Positions 24,576 to 31,470 of a stretch of 37,935 nucleotides of DNA are shown here, in pieces. Position 1 is the first letter of the stretch. Each line of letters begins with the position of its first letter. This DNA is from Comamonas badia DSM 17552. Lineage in GTDB: Bacteria > Pseudomonadota > Gammaproteobacteria > Burkholderiales > Burkholderiaceae_C. The translations under genes were made by a program, and so were the position numbers. The notes under the pieces are model-generated. The model was not told the origin of the DNA, did not search any database, and worked only from the letters and a program-made list of their open reading frames with translations. The DNA lies in NCBI RefSeq assembly GCF_000484635.1, contig NZ_AXVM01000012.1, positions 1-37,935 of the forward strand, read 5' to 3'.

Positions 24576-25501
24576 AGCACTACCTGCAATTCAGCGATTT
24601 CAGCGCCGACGACTACGCCTATCTCTTTGAGCGTACGGCCATCATCAAGCGCAAGTTCAAGAGCTACGAGAAATACCACCCGCTGGTGGACCGCACGCTG
24701 GCCATGATTTTCGAGAAAGCGAGCACGCGCACGCGCGTGAGCTTCGAGGCCGGCATGGGCCAGCTCGGCGGCACGGTGGTGAACCTCACGAGCACCGACA
24801 GCCAGCTCGGCCGCTCCGAATCCATCGAGGACACCGCGCGCGTCATCAGCCGCATGACCGACATCGTGATGATCCGCACCTTCGGGCAGGAGCGCCTGGA
24901 GCGCTTCGCCGAATATTCACGCGTGCCGGTCATCAACGGGCTGACCAACGAATTCCACCCCTGCCAGATCATGGCGGATCTGTTCACCTTCATCGAGCAC
25001 CGCGGCTCCATCGCCGGCAAGGTCGTCACCTGGGTGGGCGACGGCAACAACATGGCCAACACCTGGCTGCAGGCGGCCGACCTGCTGGGCTTTACCGTGC
25101 ACCTGAGCACGCCCAGCGGCTACGAAGTGGATGAAAAATTGGCCTTCGGCGCCCGCCAGCCGCGCGCTGGCTGCTACAAAATTTTCAAGGACCCGATGCA
25201 GGCCTGCGCAGGTGCCGACCTGGTGACCACCGACGTCTGGACCAGCATGGGCTACGAGGCCGAGAACGAGGCGCGGCGCAAGGCCTTCGCTGACTGGTGC
25301 GTCGATGAAAAAATGATGGCTGCTGCCAAACCCGATGCGCTTTTCATGCACTGCCTGCCCGCGCACCGCGGCGAGGAAGTGACGGCCGAGGTGATAGACG
25401 GCGCACAATCCGTCGTCTGGGACGAGGCCGAGAACCGCATGCACGTGCAGAAGGCGGTGATGGAATACCTGCTGCTGGGGCGCATCAGCGAAGCGGCCTG
25501 A
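24572..25501 (+). CDS. argF: Ornithine carbamoyltransferase
   Basis: 309 residues. Forms citrulline from ornithine and carbamoyl phosphate. The carbamoyl phosphate site STRTR is at 51-55 and the ornithine-side motif HCLPAHRGEEV starts at His260; HPCQIMADLFT and DGNNMANTWL are further signatures. ATG overlaps the argD stop (ATGA). Between VDEKLA and KDPMQAC there is an A/T-edged segment encoding FGARQPRAGCYKIF that matches the layout of the dispersed repeat seen elsewhere in the window, suggesting an in-frame insertion or a region reshaped by it. The 3' end overlaps the convergent DUF488 gene by 17 nt. Confidence 0.93.
   Translation: MKHYLQFSDFSADDYAYLFERTAIIKRKFKSYEKYHPLVDRTLAMIFEKASTRTRVSFEAGMGQLGGTVVNLTSTDSQLGRSESIEDTARVISRMTDIVMIRTFGQERLERFAEYSRVPVINGLTNEFHPCQIMADLFTFIEHRGSIAGKVVTWVGDGNNMANTWLQAADLLGFTVHLSTPSGYEVDEKLAFGARQPRAGCYKIFKDPMQACAGADLVTTDVWTSMGYEAENEARRKAFADWCVDEKMMAAAKPDALFMHCLPAHRGEEVTAEVIDGAQSVVWDEAENRMHVQKAVMEYLLLGRISEAA
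25131..25186 (-). repeat. Small dispersed repeat, copy C (inside argF)
   Basis: On the minus strand: GTAGC, 27 nt, AGGCCAATTTTTCAT. The inner part contains GCCAGC-GCGCG-GCTGGC, a 6-bp hairpin. AT-rich ends contrast with the GC-rich gene. Layout is the same as copies A and B. Confidence 0.5.
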
Positions 25502-26048
25502 GCCCTTCGGTCTGCGGCGCGGGGTAAGTCACCGCCCCGCCGCCCTGCTCCACCACGGCGCCCGCGCTCAGGTGCGCTGGCTCCAGCTTGCCCGGCCCCA
25601 TGATGTGCCACACCTGCTCGCCCCGCGCCAGCAGGTGGTCGGTGACGATGCGCCGGTGGCAGCGCCACCACAGCACCTCGGAGCACATCAGCGCGCAGCG
25701 CTGCGCACGCCCCTCTTCGATCAGATGCGCCAGCCCGGCGTCGAAGTCGGGCGTGCAGGCGTAATCGGCATAACGGTGAAAGCTCTGGTTTTCCCACCAC
25801 GCGTTGACCTCGGGCGCGATGTCTGCCGTCTTCCCGCGCAGGCCGCCGAGCTGCGCCACATGCTCGTAAGCCAGGCCATGCGCGGGCAGGCTGACCGAAA
25901 GCGCATCCTCGTTGAACTGCGGGAATTTGCGCGAGCCCGGCATCTTGCGGATGTCCACCACGCGCTGCACGCCGGCCTCCTTGAGCAGGTCAGCGAATTC
26001 TTCCAGGCTGTGCGTGGAGTGGCCCACGGTGAAGAAAGGCAGGCTCAT
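25485..26048 (-). CDS. DUF488 family protein
   Basis: 187 residues, all one DUF488 domain: FTVGHSTHSLEEFADLL at the start, VVDIRKMPGSRKFPQFN, and the cysteine-containing ALMCSEVLWWRCHRRIVTDHLL block. The biochemical role of the family is not established; conserved Cys and His residues have prompted suggestions of nucleic-acid or metal-related activity, but I cannot add evidence. Its ATG overlaps the stop of the DUF2945 gene by 4 nt, so the two are coupled. It converges on argF with overlapping 3' ends and no terminator between them. Confidence 0.88.
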   Translation of the reverse strand: MSLPFFTVGHSTHSLEEFADLLKEAGVQRVVDIRKMPGSRKFPQFNEDALSVSLPAHGLAYEHVAQLGGLRGKTADIAPEVNAWWENQSFHRYADYACTPDFDAGLAHLIEEGRAQRCALMCSEVLWWRCHRRIVTDHLLARGEQVWHIMGPGKLEPAHLSAGAVVEQGGGAVTYPAPQTEGLRPLR

Positions 26049-26254
26049 AGCTTGGTCAATGCGGTGGCGTAATGGGCAGCAATGTGGTCGGTCTTGTCGC
26101 TCTTGATTTCGTACTGGGGCCGCGCCGGTGACGCATGGTGGCGATGGCCCTTGTAATCGAAATCCTGCAGATGCACGGCCACGATGGTGCCAGAGACCCG
26201 GCCCGCCTCGGAATTCCAGGCCACATGGTCTCCAAGGTCAAATCGCGTTTCCAT
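26045..26254 (-). CDS. DUF2945 (HVA1/TUDOR-like) small protein
   Basis: 69 residues. FDLGDHVAWNSEAGRVSGTIV followed by HHASPARPQYEIKSDKTDHIAAH is the complete signature of DUF2945, a small SH3/Tudor-like barrel also called hypervirulence-associated domain. Function unknown in bacteria; the KSDKTDHIAAHYATALTKL tail is typical. First gene of a two-gene unit with DUF488. The 68 bp upstream (26255-26322) contain the start region and dispersed repeat copy E. Confidence 0.88.
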   Translation of the reverse strand: METRFDLGDHVAWNSEAGRVSGTIVAVHLQDFDYKGHRHHASPARPQYEIKSDKTDHIAAHYATALTKL

Positions 26255-26276
26255 GCTTGCCTCCGTACATTGATTT

Positions 26277-26329
26277 GAACCAAAACAGGGCGCAGCGCAT
26301 GACCATCAAGCGCTGCCAGCTATCATTTC
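26277..26329 (-). repeat. Small dispersed repeat, copy E (overlaps fumC stop)
   Basis: On the minus strand: GATAGC, then a GCAGCGC-N11-GCGCTGC hairpin (7-bp perfect stem), then CCCTGTTTTGGTTC. The first TGA of the repeat is the stop codon of fumC. The hairpin followed by a short T-run could act as a fumC terminator. Confidence 0.55.
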
Positions 26330-27714
26330 CCAACCATCTTGGCAGGCACGACCCACTCGTCGAACTGCTCGGCCGTGAGAAACCCGAGCGCCAGCGCCGC
26401 TTCGCGCAGGCTGGTGCCTTCGGCGTGCGCCTTCTTGGCGATCCTGGCGGATTTGTCGTAGCCGATATGGGTGTTGAGCGCGGTCACCAGCATCAGCGAG
26501 CGCCCCACCAGCTCGTCAATGCGCGCCCGGTTGGGTTCTATGCCGACGGCACAGTGGTCGTTGAAGCTATTGATGCCATCGGCCAGCAGGCGCACGCTCT
26601 GCAGGAAGTTGTGCGCGATCATGGGGCGAAACACGTTGAGCTCGAAGTTGCCCGAAGCGCCGCCGATGTTGATCGCCACGTCGTTGCCCATGACCTGCGC
26701 GGCCAGCATGGTGACGGCCTCGGACTGCGTCGGATTGACCTTGCCCGGCATGATGGACGAGCCTGGCTCGTTCTCGGGGATGTGAATCTCGCCAATGCCG
26801 CTGCGCGGCCCGCTGGCCAGCCAGCGCACGTCGTTGGCGATCTTCATCATGCTCGCGGCCAGGGTCTTGAGCGCGCCATGCGCATGGACCAGCGCGTCGC
26901 AGCTTGCCAGCGATTCGAACTTGTTCGGTGAAGTCACGAAGGGCAGGCCCGTCAGGCGCGCCAGCTCCGCCGCCACCTGCTCCGCATAGCCCTTGGGCGC
27001 GTTGAGCCCCGTGCCCACCGCCGTGCCGCCCAGCGCCAGCTCGCACAGGTGCGGCAGCGCCGCGCGGATATGCGCCTCGCCATGCGCCAGCTGCGCTGCC
27101 CAGCCCGAAATCTCCTGCCCCAGGGTCAGCGGCGTCGCATCCTGCAGGTGGGTGCGGCCGATTTTCACGATGCCGTCGAACGCCTGGGCCTTGGCCGCCA
27201 GCGTGCCGTGCAGCCTGGCGATGGCGGGCAGCAGCCTGTGCGTGATGGTGTCGACCGCCGCCACGTGCATCGCGGTGGGGAACACGTCGTTGCTCGACTG
27301 GCTCTTGTTCACGTCGTCGTTGGGGTGCACCAGGCGCTTCTCACCGCGCTCGCCGCCCATCAGCTCGCTCGCGCGGTTGGCCAGCACCTCGTTCACGTTC
27401 ATGTTGGTCTGCGTGCCCGAACCGGTCTGCCAGACCACCAGCGGGAACTCATCCGGGTGCTTGCCCGCCAGCACCTCGTCGGCGGCGGCGATGATGGCGT
27501 TGGTCTTCTTCTCGTCCATCAGGCCCAGCGCATGGTTCACCTTGGCCGAGGCCTTCTTCACCGTGGCCAGCGCGTGAATGATCTCGGCCGGCTGGTGCTC
27601 GCCGCTGATGGCGAAATTGAGTTTGGAACGCTGCGTCTGCGCGCCCCAGAGGTGGTCGGCGGGCACCTCGACATCGCCCAGGGTGTCGTGTTCGATGCGG
27701 GTTTTCTGATTCAT
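26323..27714 (-). CDS. fumC: Fumarate hydratase class II
   Basis: 463 residues; the oxygen-stable, iron-free fumarase that interconverts fumarate and malate in the TCA cycle. Motifs: [14 protein letters not shown]-like ([13 protein letters not shown]), [31 protein letters not shown], and the fumarase/aspartase signature [16 protein letters not shown] 27714 has GGGAGAA upstream; longer forms would extend into the shared promoter region. The stop codon is provided by a dispersed repeat, so the C-terminus may have been set by its insertion. Transcribed divergently from the class I fumarase gene. Confidence 0.95.
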   Translation of the reverse strand: MNQKTRIEHDTLGDVEVPADHLWGAQTQRSKLNFAISGEHQPAEIIHALATVKKASAKVNHALGLMDEKKTNAIIAAADEVLAGKHPDEFPLVVWQTGSGTQTNMNVNEVLANRASELMGGERGEKRLVHPNDDVNKSQSSNDVFPTAMHVAAVDTITHRLLPAIARLHGTLAAKAQAFDGIVKIGRTHLQDATPLTLGQEISGWAAQLAHGEAHIRAALPHLCELALGGTAVGTGLNAPKGYAEQVAAELARLTGLPFVTSPNKFESLASCDALVHAHGALKTLAASMMKIANDVRWLASGPRSGIGEIHIPENEPGSSIMPGKVNPTQSEAVTMLAAQVMGNDVAINIGGASGNFELNVFRPMIAHNFLQSVRLLADGINSFNDHCAVGIEPNRARIDELVGRSLMLVTALNTHIGYDKSARIAKKAHAEGTSLREAALALGFLTAEQFDEWVVPAKMVGK

Positions 27715-27823
27715 GGCGTTCTCCCAGATGGCTACAGCCGCCCATTGGAACGCAATCGCGCGAGCCGCACACGAAGCATCCCACTTGCCCGCATATGGAG
27801 CGCAGGTTCCCCAAGGCACTTGA

Positions 27824-27829
27824 GATAAT
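27824..27829 (+). promoter_or_regulatory. Possible -10 element of the class I fumarase gene
   Basis: GATAAT, five of six consensus matches, 26 nt before ATG 27856 in the 141-bp divergent fumC/fumA region. No good -35 is seen. The fumC-side promoter could not be located. Confidence 0.35.
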
Positions 27830-27855
27830 CAACCGTCAATCCTCAAAGACTGTCC

Positions 27856-29421
27856 ATGACCACGACCATCCGCTACGACGACCTGGTGGAATCCATTGCC
27901 GCCGCGCTGCAGTACATCAGCTACTACCACCCCACCGACTACATCCAGCACCTGGTGCGCGCCTGGGAGCACGAGAAAAGCCCCGCCGCCAAGGACGCGA
28001 TGGCGCAGATCCTCACCAACAGCAAGATGAGCGCCATGGGCCACCGCCCGATCTGCCAGGACACCGGCATCGTCAACGTGTTCCTGAAGATCGGCATGGA
28101 CGTGCGCTTCGAAGGCTTTCCGGCCGGCCAGGCGGTGGAAGACGCCGCCAACGAAGGCACGCGCCGCGCCTACCTCTCGGCCGAGAACACGCTGCGCGCC
28201 AGCGTGGTGGCCGATCCGCTCTTTGCGCGCAAGAACACCAAGGACAACACCCCGGCCGTCACCCACGTGCAGCTCGTGCCCGGCAACAAGCTGGAAGTCA
28301 CCGTTGCCGCCAAGGGCGGCGGCAGCGAAAACAAGAGCAAGCTCGCCATGCTCAACCCCGGCGACAGCCTGGTGGACTGGGTGCTCAAGACCGTGCCCAC
28401 CATGGGCGCCGGCTGGTGCCCGCCCGGCATGCTGGGCATAGGCGTGGGCGGCACCATGGAAAAGGCGGCGCTGCTGGCCAAGGAAAGCCTGATGGAAGAC
28501 CTCAACATGTACGAGCTGCAGCAGCGCTCGGCCAAGGGCGAGAAGCTCACGCAGGTGGAAGAACTGCGCCTGGAGCTGTATGAAAAGGTCAACGCGCTGG
28601 GCATAGGCGCGCAGGGCCTGGGGGGGCTTTCCACCGTGCTGGACGTGAAGATCGCGCTCTACCCCACGCACGCCGCCGGCAAGCCCGTCGCCATGATCCC
28701 CAACTGCGCCGCCACGCGCCACGCGCATTTCGTGCTGGATGGCTCCGGCCCGGCCTACCTGGATGCGCCAGACCTCAAGCTCTGGCCCCAGCTCGACTGG
28801 GCGCCCAACTACGCCGAATCACGCCGCGTCGATCTCGACACGCTCACCCCCGCCGAGGTGGCGAGCTGGAAATCCGGCGAGCGCATCTTGCTCAACGGCA
28901 AGATGCTCACCGGCCGCGATGCCGCGCACAAGCGCATCCAGGAGATGCTGGCCAAGGGCGAAACGCTGCCCGTGGACTTCAGCAACCGCGTCATCTACTA
29001 CGTCGGCCCGGTGGACCCCGTGCGTGACGAAGTCGTCGGCCCCGCCGGCCCGACGACGGCCACGCGCATGGACAAGTTCACTGAAATGATGCTGGCGCAG
29101 ACCGGCCTGATCGCCATGATCGGCAAATCCGAACGCGGCCCCGAGGCGATTGCCGCGATCCAGAAACACCAAAGCGCCTACCTCATGGCCGTGGGCGGCG
29201 CCGCCTACCTGGTGAGCAAGGCCATCAAGCACGCGCGTGTGCTGGCATTTGAAGACCTGGGCATGGAAGCCATCTACGAATTCGACGTGGTGGACATGCC
29301 GGTGACGGTGGCGGTGGACTCGACTGGCACCAGCCAGCACATCACCGGGCCGGCGGAGTGGCAGAAACGGATTGCGGCGAATATGGCGCGGAGTTATACG
29401 GCAAGCAAAGCGGCGACGTGA
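27856..29421 (+). CDS. fumA: Fumarate hydratase class I (iron-sulfur)
   Basis: 521 residues; single-chain [4Fe-4S] fumarase with the alpha domain (N-terminal, to about 300) and beta domain fused. Likely cluster cysteines are in HRPICQDTG (Cys67), GAGWCPPG and IPNCAATRH. KSERGPEAI and GMEAIYEFDVVDMP are typical of the beta domain. It catalyses the same reaction as FumC but is oxygen- and iron-sensitive. The divergent pair lets the cell choose an isoenzyme according to iron and oxidative state, as with E. coli fumA/fumC; no Fur or SoxS site is evident by eye. Confidence 0.94.
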   Translation: MTTTIRYDDLVESIAAALQYISYYHPTDYIQHLVRAWEHEKSPAAKDAMAQILTNSKMSAMGHRPICQDTGIVNVFLKIGMDVRFEGFPAGQAVEDAANEGTRRAYLSAENTLRASVVADPLFARKNTKDNTPAVTHVQLVPGNKLEVTVAAKGGGSENKSKLAMLNPGDSLVDWVLKTVPTMGAGWCPPGMLGIGVGGTMEKAALLAKESLMEDLNMYELQQRSAKGEKLTQVEELRLELYEKVNALGIGAQGLGGLSTVLDVKIALYPTHAAGKPVAMIPNCAATRHAHFVLDGSGPAYLDAPDLKLWPQLDWAPNYAESRRVDLDTLTPAEVASWKSGERILLNGKMLTGRDAAHKRIQEMLAKGETLPVDFSNRVIYYVGPVDPVRDEVVGPAGPTTATRMDKFTEMMLAQTGLIAMIGKSERGPEAIAAIQKHQSAYLMAVGGAAYLVSKAIKHARVLAFEDLGMEAIYEFDVVDMPVTVAVDSTGTSQHITGPAEWQKRIAANMARSYTASKAAT

Positions 29422-29494
29422 ACATCTGATCCGGGAATTTTTAGGTAAAAACCGGATATATATCGTTTACGCTGGCATTTCAGCGCTTCTGACA
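29422..29494. other. Convergent spacer with weak hairpins
   Basis: AT-rich spacer between the convergent fumA and tusA-like genes. ATCCGG (29429-29434) pairs with CCGGAT (29452-29457) with TTTTT/AAAAA inside, and CGCTG-GCATTT-CAGCG follows near 29471-29486. Neither has a proper T-run, so termination is possible but not convincing. Confidence 0.3.
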
Positions 29495-29722
29495 TCAACG
29501 CCGCCGCAAGATGTGGATGAACTCTTCACCCTGGGTCTGTTGCTCCACCAATTCGTTTCCTGTTTGCTTGGCGAACGCCTGAAAGTCGCGCGTAGAGCCA
29601 GGATCCGTCGCAACGACCTTGAGAAGCTGGCCGCTGAGCATCTTGGTCAGCACCTTTTTGGCCTTGAGGATGGGTAGCGGGCAGTTGAGTCCGCGTGCAT
29701 CAAGTTCACTGTCGATGTTCAT
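29495..29722 (-). CDS. tusA: TusA-family sulfur carrier protein
   Basis: 75 residues, one SirA/TusA domain. The sulfur-carrying cysteine is Cys14 in ARGLNCPLPILKAKK, and TDPGSTRDFQAFAKQTGNEL is typical of the second half. TusA-type proteins accept persulfide sulfur from a cysteine desulfurase or rhodanese and pass it to tRNA thiolation or other acceptors. ATG 29722 overlaps the Nudix stop by 4 nt, placing it third in a cysM-Nudix-tusA unit. The context suggests a role in cytoplasmic sulfur trafficking linked to cysteine synthesis; the exact acceptor is unknown. Confidence 0.9.
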   Translation of the reverse strand: MNIDSELDARGLNCPLPILKAKKVLTKMLSGQLLKVVATDPGSTRDFQAFAKQTGNELVEQQTQGEEFIHILRRR

Positions 29723-30297
29723 GTTCCCTCCTTGGGTTGATCCAGCCCGCGCCGGCGTTCGGCGTTCTCTTCCGGTGTAAAGAATACGGGTTCGTGGCCG
29801 CGTGCACGCAGCCAGTCTGCCAGTGCATAGCCCGTGCCCGCAGGCCAGCATTTGAGATCCTTGAGTTCCATCAGCCGATAGTCCAGCAGTTCCGGCGACA
29901 GCTGAACCGTGCCACTCGCCTGAACATGGTAGGCAATGATCACCTGGTTCATGCGCAGAAACTCGTAAGCACCCACCATGGTGATCGCATGAGCGTCCAG
30001 ATTGGTTTCTTCCTTCACCTCGCGCGCGACACCTTCCTGGGGACTTTCTCCAGCCTCCATGAAGCCCGTGATGAGAGCAAACATCTTTGGGGGCCACGCG
30101 GCATTGCGGGCCAGCAGCACCTTGCCTTCAATTTCAACGATGGCTGCAAGCACAGGAACAGGGTTGTTCCAGTGCGTCCAGCCGCAGGCGGCACAGCGCA
30201 GGCGCACTTTCTCGCCGCCATCCTCCATTTGTGCGATCGGCGCAAGTTCAGTTGCGCAGTGAGGGCAAAAGCGCATTTCGTATTGCTGCAGCATCAT
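29719..30297 (-). CDS. Nudix hydrolase with N-terminal zinc ribbon (NudC-like)
   Basis: 192 residues. The zinc ribbon uses Cys11, Cys14, Cys35 and Cys38 (CPHC...CAAC), as in NADH pyrophosphatase NudC. The Nudix box at 78-100 (GFMEAGESPQEGVAREVKEE, then TNL) has the metal-binding Glu residues, but Asn99 replaces the usual Gly. NudC proteins decap NAD-RNA or hydrolyse NAD(H); the short C-terminal part lacks the full SQPWPFPQS motif that defines NudC, so substrate is open. It starts immediately after the cysM stop and overlaps tusA. Confidence 0.87.
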   Translation of the reverse strand: MMLQQYEMRFCPHCATELAPIAQMEDGGEKVRLRCAACGWTHWNNPVPVLAAIVEIEGKVLLARNAAWPPKMFALITGFMEAGESPQEGVAREVKEETNLDAHAITMVGAYEFLRMNQVIIAYHVQASGTVQLSPELLDYRLMELKDLKCWPAGTGYALADWLRARGHEPVFFTPEENAERRRGLDQPKEGT

Positions 30298-31203
30298 TCA
30301 GGCGGGGAAAACCCCGGTGGAGAGATACCGATCACCGCGATCGCACACGATGAAGACAATGGTTGCGTCATGTTCGCGCTGTGCAATCTGTTGTGCTGCC
30401 CAGCAAGCTCCCGCCGACGAAATCCCGCCGAAGATGCCTTCTTCCGCCGCCAGCCGTCGCGCCATGTCCTCGGCATCGCCCTGCGAGACCGACACCAGTT
30501 CGTCGACGAGTTCCGGATGGTAGATCTTGGGCAGATAGGCTTCCGGCCACTTGCGGATGCCCGGTATGCGCGAGCCTTCCGTTGGCTGAGCACCGACGAT
30601 GCGCACCTTGGGATTTTTCTTGCGCAGGTAGCGCGCCACGCCGGTGATCGTCCCCGTGGTTCCCATCGCACTTATGAAGTGGGTGATGCGCCCTCCCGTC
30701 TGCTCCCAGATCTCGGGGCCCGTTGCCTCGAAATGCGCACGCGGATTGTCTTCGTTCGCGAACTGGTCCAGCACCCTGCCCTTGCCTTGCGCCGCCATCT
30801 GAAGGGCAAGATCGCGGGCGTACTCCATGCCGCCGCTCTTGGGCGTGAGCACCAGCTCAGCTCCATAGGCTTTCATGGTCTGTGCGCGTTCGACGGACAG
30901 ATCTTCGGGCATCACCAGCACCATGCGATAGCCCTTGACCGCCGCCACCATCGCGAGCGCAATGCCGGTATTGCCGGAAGTGGCTTCGATCAGCGCGTCG
31001 CCCGGCTTGATTTCGCCGCGCTGCTCCGCGCCCTGGATCATCGCCAGCGCCGCCCTGTCCTTGACGGAGCCGGCCGGGTTATTGCCTTCCAGTTTGGCAA
31101 GGACCACGATTCGCCGCTCGGCATGCTCGGCTGCGCCCAAGCGCTGCAACGCCACCAAGGGGGTGTTTCCTATCGTGCTCTCAATCGAAGAATACGTTTT
31201 CAT
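30298..31203 (-). CDS. cysM: Cysteine synthase B (O-acetylserine sulfhydrylase, CysM)
   Basis: 301 residues, PLP-dependent. The PLP lysine is Lys48 in NNPAGSVKDRAA; TSGNTGIALA, HFEATGPEIWEQTGG, and SAMGTTGTITGVARYL follow. The stretch GAQPTEGSRIPGIRKWPEAY is characteristic of CysM rather than CysK. CysM makes cysteine from O-acetylserine with sulfide or thiosulfate. ATG 31203 is preceded by GGGGAT; an upstream frame extension would run antisense over the tRNA fragment and is rejected. Divergent from the tRNA-Leu region, with which it shares the 41-bp promoter interval. Confidence 0.94.
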   Translation of the reverse strand: MKTYSSIESTIGNTPLVALQRLGAAEHAERRIVVLAKLEGNNPAGSVKDRAALAMIQGAEQRGEIKPGDALIEATSGNTGIALAMVAAVKGYRMVLVMPEDLSVERAQTMKAYGAELVLTPKSGGMEYARDLALQMAAQGKGRVLDQFANEDNPRAHFEATGPEIWEQTGGRITHFISAMGTTGTITGVARYLRKKNPKVRIVGAQPTEGSRIPGIRKWPEAYLPKIYHPELVDELVSVSQGDAEDMARRLAAEEGIFGGISSAGACWAAQQIAQREHDATIVFIVCDRGDRYLSTGVFPA

Positions 31204-31214
31204 ATCCCCTACTG

Positions 31215-31223
31215 TGCCATAAT
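31215..31223 (+). promoter_or_regulatory. Extended -10 promoter of the original tRNA-Leu
   Basis: TGCCATAAT gives a TGn extended -10 with CATAAT, placing transcription start near 31230, about 15 nt before the tRNA 5' half at 31245. The -35 is poor, as is common for extended -10 promoters. No comparable promoter is visible directly before the intact tRNA at 31471, so this one may serve both. Confidence 0.4.
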
Positions 31224-31244
31224 TCCACGCTTCGTGAGATACCA

Positions 31245-31284
31245 GCCCGGGTGGTGAAATTGGTAGACGCAGGGGACTCAAAAA
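31245..31284 (+). pseudogene. 5' half of tRNA-Leu(CAA), truncated after the anticodon loop
   Basis: GCCCGGG, the D-arm GGTGAAATTGGTAGAC and GCAGGGGACTCAAAA are the acceptor strand, D-arm, and anticodon stem/loop of tRNA-Leu(CAA). It agrees with the intact copy at 31471 except for one acceptor-stem base (GCCCGGG against GCCCGAG) and, unlike it, has the continuous loop CTCAAAA without an intron. Directly after the loop, where TCCCC is required to close the anticodon stem, the sequence changes to ACAGGGAC. No matching 3' half (with CCCGGGC) follows within the next 190 bp. Confidence 0.85.
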
Positions 31285-31470
31285 CAGGGACTTCTACGTA
31301 GGTCTTGCTTGAGGCCACCGTCTGCCAAGCCGCATAGGGCAAGGGATTGAGTGAAAAATCGCCTCTTGATCGAGATGCAAGCATTTCGAGCCAGGAGTCA
31401 GTTAGGAGCCAGGACGATGCAAGCTGGTTCCTAGCGAGGAGTAGGTAGTTGAAGTAGCATCGTGCGTCAT
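31285..31470 (+). other. Linker between tRNA half and intact tRNA, rich in short repeats
   Basis: 186 bp without coding potential. It holds an 8-bp palindrome CTACGTAG, a direct repeat GATGCAAGC (31374-31382 and 31416-31424), a direct repeat GAGCCAGGA (31388-31396 and 31406-31414), and a hairpin TAGGAGCCAG/CTGGTTCCTA (31404-31413 with 31424-31433, one G-T pair). These could be integrase or accessory-protein sites at an element end; this is inference. Confidence 0.45.
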
